Assembly: GCA_963930645.1 (NCBI GenBank)
Contig: OZ005649.1
Location: forward strand, 76,970,626-77,034,625
From: Salticus scenicus
Taxonomy: Eukaryota > Arthropoda > Arachnida > Araneae > Salticidae
Reading direction: 5' to 3'
DNA length: 64,000 nucleotides
The translations under genes were made by a program, and so were the position numbers. Position 1 is the first letter of the stretch; each line of letters opens with the position of its first letter. This document shows positions 33,119-45,368 of this stretch, one piece after another. Under the pieces are notes generated by a model, which worked only from the letters and a program-made list of their open reading frames with translations, made no database searches and was not told the DNA's origin.

Positions 33119-34884
33119 TAAGTAGCTCAATACTTATGGCTATTATATTTTGCAAAGGAATTTTTTTAAAGCTACCGCATGCGTAGTTGAAAATTATTTA
33201 GTAAAAATGCTCATATTTCGTAAGAGGAATCCTCATAATTACATGCTACAGCCAAAACGCATTTCAAGTATTACTTTTTACAGGGCTATCCAAAAAAATT
33301 TAACATTGTTTAATTTTTTACTGGTCCCCTTTCTCTCTTCAGGATAAAACTTTGTTGACATGTATGAAATATAACATGTTTTTAATACTTCCTCAAGATG
33401 ATTCCTAAAGAATTTTTCTAGAAATTTTACAAACTATGTATATTCAAAAATGTCCAAATACTTATTGGTAGATAGTGTATATATATTTTTTTAGAATTTT
33501 ATAAATGCATATTAAGTTTTCTCTTTTATGCACAATTCATTATATCACCATGTACTCAACTAATGTTAAGATTATCATTTTTATTCCAAAAATATTCTAT
33601 TTAAAATTCCAAATGGCTGTAAGCGTTTAAAATTTCACCACTGAAAGCAAATACAAGCAACTGAAAATGCAAATAACTACCAAAATTTCCAAACACGTAT
33701 AAAATATGTATTTTTAAAATGAACATAAAATTTGTCTGGACAGACGTTTTTGGAATTATAATTTTAACGTAATTACATTGTTTATTTTATCGATTTTTTT
33801 TTTCATCAGAAAAACAAAAAACTCATCAATGCGTAAGAATTTTATGCAATATATATATATAAAATTTTAATGGTGAGTAAATATTTTGTTTACAAATTTC
33901 CATTAAAATTTCTGAAACATTTTAAATAGTTTAAAAAATGCTTTGTTTTGCTTTATATTTCCACTGTTTAAGAATTAAAGCATTGTTTAACAATATGCAA
34001 TAAAACGAAAGGTTTAATCTCGTTATAAAATTTTAAAATGAACCAATAACGTGTAACAAGTTCTTTTCTAAACAGAAATATAGTAAAATTCACGTTTTAA
34101 AATATCATTATGTTATTATTATTTTTTCTATTTTTCTATTTTTTTTTTTTTAATTTGTACATAACTGGCACTAGTAATTATAAAAATATTATTTAAAAAA
34201 AAAAAAAAAAAGTGTTCTTATAAAGTTTTATTTCATTTTATTTATTCTATTTTTATTTATTTTATTTTATTTTATTTTATTTAATAAAAAAAGAATTTTA
34301 AATATAAGTGCATGGAAGGCACTTAAATAAAGCAAATACAGGTAATTATCAAATGACAGCTATATTGAATTGAGCATGTACGATTGAGTCAATTTTGTGA
34401 TTTTACATAATATAAGCTTTTGCATACAAGTTGCATATAATTTGTCTTCGATGTTAACATTGGAGAATAAAGCTTTATTATAATGTATTCTTGAAGTTAC
34501 TTTCCCTAAATCATTAGTCACAGTCAAGTTTTGCAAAATTTTTTTCCTTTAAATAATTCAGGAAAAGGGTTCAAAGTTTTATTTCCTAGTAATCATGGAT
34601 CCTTAAAAGTTCTTAACTTTCATCCGCATAAAAATAAAAGATATTATGTAAACAATATTACTTTTTTTTTTTTTTTTTTTTTTTTCGTGCGACAAAAACT
34701 AAAAGAAGCTGACAGAAATGATACTTTCAAAAACTATTTCTTTACAATATAAAAAATGATTTAATAAAACCTTATTATACGAATGAATTTCGCAACTCGT
34801 ATTAACCTATACAGATTTTTTTTTTCAGTTTTTTCTTTCTGTTTTTAATCTACTTATTAATTTATGGATCAAAAAATGCATTTG

Positions 34885-34930
<46 letters not shown>

Positions 34931-35391
34931 CGAAACAAGGTTTTTCACAAAATACGGGTAAAAATAAAATAAAATAAAAATGGGAACATTTTCTAAAGTA
35001 CTTTTATAAATAAAGTTTAAACCATACTTTAATCATGCTAATTAGGATACATTTAGTGACTTTGCATGACTAATTATATTGTATTAAAGTAACAAGCTGT
35101 TTAGAAAAGCAGTAATGGGAAAATGAATTATCCCTTTTAAAACGTTGACGAGAAATATGTTAAGCTGTTTACAGTCGCCCATTAATATTCTTACTTTATA
35201 TTCATTAAAATGCAGTATACACAAGGATTTAAGTATACTTCGTTTTCTTTAAAGTCAATTAATATTTTTAATGTATATTATGTTTATAGTAAATGCATCA
35301 TTTAATGAATAAAATAATTTAATTTGAGTTCATATTTTCAGTTTTTGAAAAAAAAGAAATTTTAGATATTGTGTTCTTAATCTTTTCTTTC

Positions 35392-35423
<32 letters not shown>

Positions 35424-36369
35424 TTTTTTTCATTTGTTAATTGTTTTAGTAACATATATATAAATATATTATCAACATTAAAATATATTATTTTTATTTT
35501 TATTTTACATTACAATTTGCAGCCTCTTTTTTTTTTTTTTAATGTTGAGAATTTCGTGTAACCGAAAATTTTATGATTGGCAGTAAAGATTTACTATTTC
35601 AGTTTATATTACAGTTTTATACAAAATTACAGTTTTTACAGTTTTATACAGTTACAAACTTACAGTTTTATATTGAAAACACAACAAAATCTCGATTACC
35701 CGAATTTGGAATATCTGTTTTTCGAACTGTTCTTCTTCTTCCTTAGATATTTTTTCCAACAATATAGAGAATGCATTAAAAAAGAAGAATAAACTACTAT
35801 GCGGTATATTTAACACCATTAAATCTACATTGAACGTTACAGAAAAGGGAAGGGAAAAAATATCTAGAAGAATGAATATTTATAAACAAATCATAATTGT
35901 AGCATTAAATATGTTTCTTGTTTTCAGTGAAGAAATATAAAGAGAACTCTGATTGACAAGCAATTCAGTCGCAATGCGTCACTGACAAACGATAATGGAG
36001 TCAGTCAGTAAATATTTAGAAGAAGATAATGCGTCATTTTGTAGAAAAATAAAGAAAAAAAACTTTAATCGTAAATGAAAAAAAACTATAATTTGACATG
36101 GAAAAAAAAAAAAAAAAAAAAACAAGTAGAAAAAATAGAAACTGATTTATAAACTAATCTATAGACTCCTTCTTTCAAAATAAATAAAGAAAGAAAGAAA
36201 ACTAACTAATTAATTAATTTAAAAAAAACATTAAAAAATTTTTCGGAATTCGCTTATATGCTTTTTTTAAGAAAAGTTATTAATTTTTCAAGAAATATTT
36301 GAATAAAAACAACCAAATACTTTCTTTCATTCTTTCTTTTCTTTTTTTTTTTTTGTCATACGCACACCG

Positions 36370-36407
<38 letters not shown>

Positions 36408-36421
36408 TCAGTTTTATCAGG

Positions 36422-36453
<32 letters not shown>

Positions 36454-36752
36454 GGTTTCAGTTTAGCAGCAAGCAATTTTTAAATGAAAAATTCCGACAT
36501 TTTAATGGTGCTCACTACTAACAAGACACTATTAAAATAGGAAAATTAGAACAAAAACATTGGTTGCAACCGGATTTGAGTAATTTTTTTTTCTGGTGAA
36601 AGGTACCGTTTTATTTTTCATAGTGTCTTGAGATCTGAAATTGTCTGGATTAAAAAATCTACCTGTCTAAATCATTCATTCTGCATAAATTAGGGGAACT
36701 TGATATTCAAATTTTAATACCAAAATTGCAATCTTTTACTACTAAAGCATGC

Positions 36753-36801
<49 letters not shown>

Positions 36802-36834
36802 AACACTCATACTTAAAAGAATAATAGTTATATA
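33119..36834. other. Long AT-rich stretch, simple repeats only
   Basis: No exon, RNA gene or complete transposon is supported. A possible Tc1-type end is seen at 33,440-33,483 (GTCCAAATACTTATTGGTAG), but no partner end was found. Simple repeats: (TTTTA)n 34,232-34,283, poly-T 34,662-34,685, (TA)n 34,886-34,929, poly-T 35,400-35,431, poly-A 36,101-36,122, 36,375-36,403 and 36,423-36,452, and (TTA)n 36,750-36,800. Confidence 0.5.
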
Positions 36835-37390
36835 CAGGATGTCCCATAAGTCTGTAGACATTTTAAAAATTCATAAAAATTAAAGGAATTGGTAGAATAA
36901 TTGAACTCGATTTGCGAAAATGTTATTCTTTCGAACAGAGAATTTGTTTTCGAAAAAAAAAAAAAAAAAAAAAAAAAGCTAAAATTATTTTGATTTATAG
37001 AGGTACGTGTACATGAGAAAATAACACATTTTTATGAAAAACTGTATTTATTTGCATGCAAATGTTTACAGGCACAGAAATCCTATTATATGTGTCCACC
37101 AATATCACAAATAACAGTTTGCAAACGATTTTCAAAAAGCTTCAGTCGGCGGTTCTTATTTAAGAAAAAACATTTTCACCAATAACGCTTTATACACCAA
37201 GTCAGCATCGCAGTATAAACTTCGTGTATGCGCAAATAGGAGACAAAAAAAAAAAAAAAAAAAAAATGTTGTGCTAATCGTAAAATTGTGCAATTTATAG
37301 GACTCTGATTTGCATATTTCTCTTTACGCATCCGTGCAGCACCTTCTATCGACGAAAAATGAAACTATATCCCCCCCCCCCAAACAAACA
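36835..37390 (-). mobile_element. Mariner-family element remnant, copy M2
   Basis: Starts CAGGATGTCCCATAAGTCTG after a TA (36,833-36,834). The minus strand at 37,087-37,175 reads FLNKNRRLKLFENRLQTVIC and DIGGHI then stop, the usual C-terminal end of a mariner-type transposase (R-L-x-x-V-x-x-x-G-G-H). The right end is lost near a C run at 37,373. Copies M1 (6.65 kb) and M3 (59.0 kb) share the ends and the CTCTATCGAC-type block. Confidence 0.65.
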
Positions 37391-37726
37391 AACAAAAAAA
37401 AAAATCCTAGGATAACCTATGGTCCCATACGTTTTCTCGTCTGAATTTTTCGCAATAGCGCAAGGTGGTGCCTGTCCAATGTTTTCGCGATCTCTACACA
37501 AAAGCCAGACGGTACCTGCCCGACACGGAAGATTTTCTTCAGATTACTGTCTGAAGAAAATCTGCAAAATATAGTCTTCCTATTTTTCTTCAAAATCTGG
37601 TTTACAAAAGATAGGCCAAATAACTTAGCATATTCTGTAGATTTTATTTTTAAGATTATTTATTAGTGAGATATACTTTTCTCTACATTTAGGTTAACTA
37701 CATGGTAGATTAAATAAAATAAAAAA
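37391..37726. other. Spacer without recognised features
   Basis: A short inverted repeat AGATTTTCTTCAGATTACTG / CTGAAGAAAATCT lies at 37,530-37,563. Nothing else is supported. Confidence 0.4.
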
Positions 37727-38707
37727 CTGGTGTGAAACAACCACACGACTTCCATTACCCACTATTACACGTATTATATGCATATATATATATATATTAG
37801 ATAATATGATCAGAAGACATAAATTGAACCTAACGAAATAGAAACCTAAAAATTTTCCGGTATAAAGAACTTAATACAGGAAACTTAATAAATTTAAAAC
37901 AAAGTTTACATAACGAGTTAAAAAATAAGGAGACGGGGGGGGGGAATGGTAGAGATTATTTGAAACACCAATTTCCGACATCTAAAATTAACCTACCTAA
38001 GCAGGATGACTGTTAATTTCCCTGTAATAACCACGTAATACACGAGAAAGGATACCTAAAATGGATTTACGTAATAATTTTCAAGAAAATCGTTAGAGCC
38101 GCTTTGAGATTCCAACATTTACCAAAACTTGGCATATTCAATTATTGACTGGAAAACAATAATTACATACAAAAGGATATTAAAAGAGAATTTAATATGA
38201 CGAGTTTGAAAAAAATCCGTACAACTGTTTTCAAATGAACTCGCTTGCGAGACCTGAAATTGAGCTATTTATACAGGACACCTATCGATTTTTCTGAAAT
38301 AACAAACTATATTATTCGAAAGGGCATTTAATAGAGTGTTTATACAGCAAATTTGAAAATAATGGTATGAGCCGTTTTTGAGATACGGGCTTACGGTCCC
38401 ACTTTCCCGGTTTCAGATGACACATTTCTGTTTTTCCAATGTTCATCAAAATTTGGAAAATGCATCTGTGCGCCAGACCTGTATCAATTTTTAAGATTCG
38501 TAGTTCTACCTTCATTAGTTTTGGAGATATGATAGCCAGAAGATTCCACACATATATACAAGCACACATACATACATAAACACACACTGACCAATTGTCA
38601 AAAACTACTGTTTTGGACTCAGGAGGCTTTAAAACATGTAAATCAGGTAAAAACTCGATATCGAATTTTTGCACCGAATACAATACTTCCATTACCTACT
38701 GTAGTAG
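37727..38707 (-). mobile_element. HINE-like element, copy F9 (A-related)
   Basis: On the minus strand the 5' part has GTAGGTAATGGAAGTATTG, then TTTTAAAGCCTCCTGAGTCC (the ACGTTTTGAGGTCC signature, diverged), then a (TG)n-rich tract (38,553-38,588). The 3' end has GGGTAATGGAAGTCGTGTGG, hairpin GTGTGGTTGTTTCACAC and CCAG followed by T run. GGTAATGGAAGT thus occurs at both ends in the arrangement expected for asymmetric terminal repeats. The first half of the 5' hairpin is missing or decayed. Confidence 0.65.
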
Positions 38708-39057
38708 CATGATAGAAATAATAAATAAAATAAAAATATATCTCTATATATTAAAAAAAAAAAAAATCACTGTCACTGGCGTCAAATTTTTTTTGTCTGC
38801 GACAGCATCTTCTAACGGAGTGCAGGTTCCTTTGCGTCATGAGAGGTATCATTGTGTTCCGAGTACTCCAAGGGGTACATTTCAGCTCTTAGAAATTTCT
38901 ATCATTTTAATTAAAGAAGTTATTAACTAAAAACGAAAAGTTTATGAAGGTACTCTATTTGCCATTTTGAAAAAAGTTTCTCCCAGTGACGCTGATCTTC
39001 TGTCAGGAAGTCATTTTACACGAGAAAATTAAAATATGATCCATAGTGTTACATAGG
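38708..39057. other. AT-rich spacer
   Basis: The plus-strand reading frame at 38,595-38,930 begins inside the HINE-like element and shows no domain. Nothing else was recognised. Confidence 0.4.
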
Positions 39058-39190
39058 TAAGTAGTTTGGTTGGATTTAACGTCGCACCAATACTGCGCTA
39101 TGGGTAATTGGCGACGGTCTGGGACGCACCCCTAGAGATGTTCCGGAGACATGTCATCACAATTTTCAACCTTCACGGAGAGGATTTCTA
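39058..39190 (-). mobile_element. SINE fragment
   Basis: Plus-strand text GTTTGGTTGGATTTAACGTC, GCACCAATACTGCGCTATGG, CGGTCTGGGACGCACCCCTA and GGAGACATGTCATCACAATT matches the distal body of the SINE at 61,137-61,440. Read on the minus strand it ends ACGTTAAATCCAACCAAAC, the (CCAA)-type tail. Confidence 0.65.
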
Positions 39191-39254
39191 TTTTTCATAT
39201 TAAAACTTATATTAAATTCGGATTGGTAAGTGTTAAGTAGCAGCGTAAATTTCG

Positions 39255-39320
39255 GATCCGTGGCTGAGAGGTAGCATCATCGTCTAAAATACGGTTGGGT
39301 CTGATTTGATCCTATATGAT
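39255..39320 (+). other. tRNA-like sequence (pol III box A/B-like)
   Basis: GTGGCTGAGAGGTAGCATC resembles a tRNA A box and GGGTCTGATTTGATCC a degenerate B box, about 35 bp apart. No convincing acceptor stem. Probably a SINE head or tRNA pseudogene. Confidence 0.35.
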
Positions 39321-39687
39321 CGAACTGTAATATTTTATATTTATGAGTTTTTTTTTTCTTTTTTTTGTAATGTGCCCTGCGGAAAAAAAAAAACCCTGTC
39401 ATTTACGGATATTTTGTATAATACTCTATCATTAAAATTTCATGTTAGCGCATTTTTTCAAAGTATACGAATCTTTTCTTGCAATTTTGTTGCCGGGAAT
39501 TTTCTTTAACATAACAATTTTCTTTTTCAGTACATTATACATATAAAAAGCGAACTTATTTGTAATAAGTTTCATCATGCATATTAAGTTTTTAAACCAT
39601 GTAAACATCTAACAAAGAAAATCTGTCACTGCAGACATATGTACATGTACAATAGAGCTTTCACCTTCTGACTGCCTCTAGAATGTT
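39321..39687. other. AT-rich spacer
   Basis: Nothing recognised. Confidence 0.4.
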
Positions 39688-40859
39688 CAAACATTGTTTC
39701 AATGTATGGTTTTTATAATGTAGTAATTTTAAGCTTTCTTTCAGTTAACATTATAAATATAACTATGCATTCTAAGATTAAATTCATGACTATTTATGTT
39801 TAAAAACAATCTAAAAAATACATAATTAATTAATTTTGAATTCTAAGAGTATTTAGTTAAAATTAACAGCTTACTGAATGGATATGTCTGACAGTGGTGG
39901 TCTTAAGTTTTAAACAGTTTTTAGGATTTTAGACACAATTTTTTTTTTTTTGTACAAAACTAAGATTTAGCGTCCGTTCATTCACACATTTTTATATAAA
40001 TTTTATTTATTTATTACAAACATTGTTTCAATGTATGGTTTTTATAATGTAGTAATTTTAAGCTTTCTTTCAGTTAACATTATAAATATAACTATGCATT
40101 CTAAGATTAAATTCATGACTATTTATGTTTAAAAACAATCTAAAAAATACATAATTAATTAATTTTGAATTCTAAGAGTATTTAGTTAAAATTAACAGCT
40201 TACTGAATGGATATGTCTGACAGTGGTGGTCTTAACCCTCTGTACCATACTGTAGACTGTAGGCAACATACCGTTCGATCGTGGTTCAAATTCAAAGAAT
40301 CGGTTCTACAACGTAATCACGCACTGTAGCCTGTCGTATACACTCACAGTTAGAGAATCTAGTATCTAGAAACACAACTGGATGGCGCCGTATGTCGTAA
40401 GTTGAAGTTCATTACTCGACAGTGGGTAACTAACGACAAGTGCGGACCGGCTCTGATTCAAAAAAAAAAAAAAAAAAATAGTTTTTCGTGTGTTTTGTGT
40501 TTTATATTGAAACAGTGAAGAGGTAAGTGTTTCAAATTCATTGTATAATATTGATTTTGACCCAATTTCACGTATTTTATAGGATTTTATGCTAAAAAGT
40601 GTTTGTTGCCTGTAGGTGTTTTTGTTTGTTTTTTCGAAATTTATGAGAAATAAAAAAAAAACCTGAAACACGTGTATTTTATTTTTTTCCAATTATTACG
40701 AAACAAATAAACACAAAAATATTAAAGGTCAGGAGTTACAGAGGGTTAAGTTTTAAACAGTTTTTAGGATTTTAGACACAATTTATTTTTTGTACAAAAC
40801 TAAGATTTAACGTCCGTTCATTCACACATTTTTATATAAATTTTATTTATTTATTATAT
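39688..40859 (+). repeat. 329-bp tandem duplication, second copy split by a TTAA element
   Basis: Copy 1 is 39,688-40,016 and copy 2 starts at 40,017; both begin CAAACATTGTTTCAATGTAT. They are almost identical, and both end in TTTATTTATTTATTA. In copy 2 a 510-bp element sits at a TTAA that is intact in copy 1 (39,902-39,905). Confidence 0.95.
40236..40745. mobile_element. piggyBac-like nonautonomous element
   Basis: Precise TTAA duplications (40,232-40,235 and 40,746-40,749) and short TIRs CCCTCTGTA / TACAGAGGG. PiggyBac elements are known to insert at TTAA and to have ends starting CCC. The neighbouring duplicate shows the uninterrupted TTAA site, which proves the boundaries. The frame on the minus strand (40,366-40,692) has no DDD-type transposase motifs, so the element is nonautonomous. 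Confidence 0.9.
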
Positions 40860-40867
40860 ATATATAT

Positions 40868-41205
40868 TAGGGTACCCCCTTTAGGAAATACTTTTTTCTT
40901 TTTTGAAATCCGATGCGCATAACCCCCATATATATATATTTTTTTTTTCTTTTTCTGTTTGATCCTAAACACTTTTAAACAAAATATGAGCTCTGGAGGA
41001 TAATGTTAACACGTGCCGGGTTGACGGGAAATTTCAAATTTAGAAATTAGGATTTTTCCGTCAATTTGACCCGTGTTAACATTATCCCAGAGAGCTGATA
41101 TTTTGCTAGAAAGGGTTTAAGGTCAAACAGAAAAAATAGAGGGTATGCGTATAGGATTCCAAAAGATATATATAATATATATATTACCTTCTTTCAAGTG
41201 GTACC

Positions 41206-41208
<3 letters not shown>
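40868..41208. mobile_element. Foldback (palindromic) element in a (TA)n tract
   Basis: The centre at about 41,040 is flanked by inverted arms of about 165 bp. Left blocks CAAAATATGAGCTCTGGAGG, GATAATGTTAACACG and TTTTCTGTTTGATCCTAAAC are answered on the right by their complements with some mismatches. Outer ends are TTAGGGTACC and GGTACCTTAA. It sits between (TA)n runs, as expected for a TA-targeting element. Noncoding. Confidence 0.75.
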
Positions 41209-41244
<36 letters not shown>

Positions 41245-42267
41245 GTTAATTTTGTATTGAGACTAGCAGATGTTCAAAGAATAAAACTCTTTTTTTTTTT
41301 GTCCAGTTTTCTGGAGGGGGGGGGGGGAGAGAAAGAAAGAAATGTGCGAATTTTTGTTTCTGAATGAATTTATATTTCATATATTATTTTATTTATTTTC
41401 TTTTTAAATGGCAAAATAAGAGAAAAAATACAGTTTCAAATTTTATTTAATGTAGGCCACATTAAAATTCCTATTTGAAAATGAATAATAATTATATTCT
41501 TTTATTTTATACTTTACAAAAGCAAAAATACTTAAGAATAAAATTTCTATTGAATGTCATTTTGAGTATATTCATTAATTTATATCATTTCACAAGCAAT
41601 TTAAAAAACACATTTCAAGAATCGCAACATTCTTCGATACAGTCATTCACTATATATAATTTCCTACATTGTGTATAAAAATATAGCAAATATTTTCATC
41701 AGCTTTCTTTATTTCATTTCTTTGTGGCTAATAACATAATATTCTTTAGATAACGGAGGTTTCTGTAGTCTTCATCAGGAGTATTTCCACAGTGACACCT
41801 TAATTCTTATGTCGTAAAAAATATACCGAAAAGCTTTATAGAGATAAAGGTTGTCAGCATCACTTAATAGCATGAGGAATTTATAGGACCATGTGAATTC
41901 TTAGAATATATTTCAAAGGAGCTTATGAACAAGACTGTAAATATTTATGGAGAATAAAACAAGAGCTTATTATATATATGCTATAAATATCAACTATTTT
42001 TATGCATAAGAAAAAATAATTTTGAGTAAAATATAAAATATATGTCGAATATGTTTTATAATTTTTGTCAATACTTTTAAGGCATGGCGTATATTTTTAT
42101 TATTTTCTATAGTTGAGTAATTTCAGGCTATTCCCCAAGTTTATATTTATTTATTTATTTATTTTTAGTTTACGTTGTTTCTTTATTTACTGTAAATATA
42201 TTTTTATTCTTATTTTTATGTATAAATATTTTAAAATAAAATCAACGCTGTTTTAAATTTCGATATT

Positions 42268-42304
<37 letters not shown>

Positions 42305-42694
42305 AACAATAAAATGTTTAAAATTTAATTTTAGTACTTATATATAAAATCGTATACAATTCATGGAACAAAATTTGTTTTCAATTACATGATTTTTAAT
42401 TAACTGTTGTTATCTAAACTTAAAAACTTCTTCACGCACAATAAAATTATTGAATAGCACTAGCAGTTCCGAAATGACGAAGCTTTTCTTCTTCAGGTGC
42501 AAAACAAATTCTACTAACTTGGAAGCAAAAGCAAAACAAGGTAACTGTTGTTATCTCAATATCTATATATTAATTTGAAACATGTTTCTGTCTGTCTCCA
42601 CTATATTGAGAGAACTACTTGGTGTAAAAATTTGGTTGAGGTGTCTAAAAAAAAGTCTTGGTCTGTAGATGTGCTATGAGAAGAGAAAAATAAA
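41209..42694. other. AT-rich stretch without recognised genes
   Basis: (TA)n 41,209-41,239; a 13-G run plus GAAAGAAAG at 41,316-41,342; poly-T 42,270-42,300. No coding or RNA features. Confidence 0.45.
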
Positions 42695-43684
42695 CTAGTA
42701 TGTTGTGGCCACCACGAGACTTTCTTCTATATTTTCCTATACAAATTCACTCAGTAACAATAATTAAAAAAAAAAAAAAAAAAAAAAAAAGACTTTGACA
42801 AAATTTTGGGTAAAATGTGAAAATTATTCTAAGTTTGTCAAAACACGGAAACCGTGGGACTTTGACAAAATTGGGGGAAAAATGCAAAAAATTGTTTAAG
42901 TTTGTCAGAACACGGAAACCGTGGGAGTTTGATAGAATTAAGGGAAGAGAAAAAAAAAAAGTGGGACTTTGACAAAATTTTGGGTAAAATGTGAAAATAT
43001 GTTAAAGTTTGTCAAAACACGGGAACCGTGGGACTTTGACAAAATTAGGGGATAAATGCAAAAATATTTTAAAGTTTCTCAAGACACGGAAACCGTAGGA
43101 CTTTGACAAAATTAGGGGAAAAAGCAAAAATTAGTTTAAGTTTGTCAGAACACGGAAACCGTGGGAGTTTGATAAAATTAAGGGGAGAGAAAAAAAAAAA
43201 AAAAAAAAAAAGATTTTTTTTCTAAGTTTTTTTTTCGTAAAAAGTAAAAAAAATCGATAACTTTGTTTTAAATTGTCACAGATTTATAGTTCAACCATTC
43301 GTTTTAAAGGTACTGACGAGACCTTTCGAAAGATACCCATCTTGAAAATTTTTGCCCTATATCACCCTGTTAAAAATTTAGAAAAAGCGGGATGGCAACG
43401 CAACCTGTAAGACGATTTTTACCAAAAGTTGATAGGCACTAATTTATGTCAAGGTGCAACTACATACCAATTTGTATGAAATTCTGTGCAGTAGTTCCAG
43501 AGATACAGTTGCCACAAAATTTTGTCACACACACACACACACACACACAGACAGACAGACAGACATTTTCTAAAAATGGTAAAATCGTGTTCTACAGCTC
43601 TCAAAACGTGTAAATCCATCAAAAACCCGAAAGCGAAAATTTTTACGAATTCAATACTTTCTTCTATTGAAGATAGAAGAAAGT
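42695..43684 (-). mobile_element. HINE-like element, family B, copy F7
   Basis: Antisense twin of F3. On the minus strand it begins ACTTTCTTCTATCTTCAATA with AGAAGAAAGT (perfect stem), then CACGTTTTGAGAGCTGTAGA, (TCTG)n(TG)n at 43,528-43,565, and the GGGTATCTTTCGAAAGGTCT block. An array of six ~67-bp units follows, and the end is GTGGTGGCCACAACATACTAG followed by TTT. The pair F3/F7 differs mainly in the number of internal repeats (two against six). Noncoding. Confidence 0.85.
42785..43200 (-). repeat. ~67-bp tandem repeats in F7
   Basis: CACGGAAACCGTGGGA or a near variant recurs at about 42,844, 42,911, 43,018, 43,085 and 43,150, spacing about 67 bp with one longer step. CACGGAAACCGTG is itself a small palindrome. 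Two units of the same repeat are in F3. Confidence 0.85.
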
Positions 43685-43944
43685 AAAAAAAAGTCGAACG
43701 GTTCCCCCCCCCCCCCGTCCGGGTTAAAAACACGTTTACGAGCTCAACTAAGCTTCAAATTACTTCGCGGTGAAGAAACTGTACATATGAGGACTAGAGT
43801 CGAATACTAAAAAATCACTTTCTGCGAATTTGGAATTTTCAATTTTAAAGGGGGGGGGGGAAGGGGGAAAGTTGATTTGGAGGGGGGAAGGGGGGAAATT
43901 AGTTTGAGAAGGAAATCCGTTCTAGACCCACGCATGTAGAACCT

Positions 43945-44535
43945 CATTTTAAAGGTCTTGAAATTTCATGTCGACTGGGGATGTTTGCATACAATATAGT
44001 GCGACCCCTGGTGGTGAAAAATGGACCTAGGTGATTTTGCTGCAGACCTATCATTTTACATCTTATTTTAAAGGTCTTGGTATTTCCTGACCGTTGGTGA
44101 TGTTCGTACAGAACACACTGCGCCCCCTGGCGGTGGAAAGTGCAACTAAAGGATTTTGCAGCTGACACCACCACGTGACACCTTATTTAAAAGGTCTTGG
44201 AAATCCAAGGCGGTTGGTGATAGAGGTCTTGAAATTTCATGTTGATTGGGGATGTTTGTATACAATATAGTGCGCCCCTTGGTGGTGAAAAATGGAACTA
44301 GGTGATTTTGCAGTCGACCCTATCATGTTACACCTTATTTTAAAGGTCTTGGTATTTCCTTACCGTTGGTGTTGTTCGTATAGAACACGCTGTGCCCCAT
44401 GGCGGTGGAAAGGGCAACTAAAGGATTTTGCAGTTGACACCACCAGTGACACCTTATTTGAAAAGTCTTGGAAATTCAAGGCGATTGATGATGATCGTAT
44501 ACAACATACTGCACCCCTTGGTGGAGAAAAGTGGA
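43945..44535 (+). repeat. Tandem array with a CTCF-like core in each unit
   Basis: Two alternating unit types of about 120-150 bp, each with AAAGGTCTTG at the start. Each carries a core like GCGCCCCCTGGCGGT, at about 44,001, 44,120, 44,272, 44,392 and 44,510. The reading frames across this region are repeat-derived. Confidence 0.85.
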
Positions 44536-44639
44536 ATTTGCAACGCGTGTGTAGCATGCATGCCTGCTATACAGTGCAGCAGTCACAGGCAGAGGTAACA
44601 CGAGTCAGAGGTTCGCTCGGTTCAAGGTTCATTTTTGAG

Positions 44640-44685
44640 AATTTTTTCATGTTATTAGCGGCCTGTTTTTTTTTTTTTTTTGTTA

Positions 44686-44725
<40 letters not shown>

Positions 44726-45368
44726 TGATGTTTTCATTTAAAAATAGAAATTCAAACACAATCGAGTTAAAGATATAAAATCATACAAATTTAATAATTA
44801 TTTAAGGTTATTATCATGGGCCCGGGCATTGATGGGCGGGTTCGTTTGGTTCCAGGTTAATTTTTTGGAATTTTTTTATGTTATTAGCGGCCCGCGTATG
44901 TGCTGCCGCAGGCACCGGGGTCACAAGGCAGAGTTTCGTTCGGTACGAGGTAATTTTTTTTTTTTTTTTTTTTTGTTACAGCTGATTATTTTTTTCGTGA
45001 TGCTTTAAAAATAGAAATTCAAACTAAACCGAGTTAAAGGTATAAAATCATACAAATTTAAGGTTCATTTAAGGTATCATGGGCTCGGGCAACACCTGGC
45101 GGGTTCGTTGGGTTCCATGTTAATTTTTGGGAATATTTTTATGTTATTAGCGGCCAGCGTATGCGCTACCGAAGGCACCAAGGTCACAAGGCAGAGTTTC
45201 GTTCGGTTCGAGGTAATTTTTTTGGTTACAGCTGATTATTTTTTCACGATGCTTTTATTTAAAAATAGAAATTGAAACAAAATTGAGTTAAAGATGTAAA
45301 ACCATACAAATTTAAGGTTCATTTAAGGTTATTACCATGGGCCCGGGAAACGCCGGACGGGTCAGCTA
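44640..45368 (+). repeat. Three ~230-260 bp tandem units
   Basis: TTATTAGCGGCC at 44,652, 44,881 and 45,144. Each unit continues with CAAGGCAGAGTTTCGTTCGG, a T run, GTTACAGCTGATTATTTTTT and CATACAAATTTAAGGTTCAT, and ends near ATGGGCCCGGG. Unit 1 is truncated. Confidence 0.85.

Larger units (their letters stand above)
43685..45368 (+). mobile_element. Helitron-like block (tentative)
   Basis: The right part ends CGCCGGACGGGTCAGCTAA. I recall Helitron 3' ends of the form CCGGGCGGGTC(A)GCTAGT, and the upstream GGGCCCGGG could supply a hairpin. Inside are a C-run (43,706-43,717), a 120-150 bp tandem array (43,945-44,530) and ~250-bp tandem units (44,652-45,368). The 5' boundary is arbitrary: it is set at the end of copy F7. 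The base after CTAA is C, not the expected T, and there is no Rep/helicase coding. Confidence 0.4.

Noticed and set aside
33440..33483. Tc1-type terminal repeat (TCCAAATACTTATTGGTAG)
   Set aside because: No matching inverted end or transposase within several kb, so kept only as a note.
44292..44741. 149-codon plus-strand frame
   Set aside because: It is formed by the GC-rich tandem units and ends in a poly-T (poly-Phe) tract; no domain.
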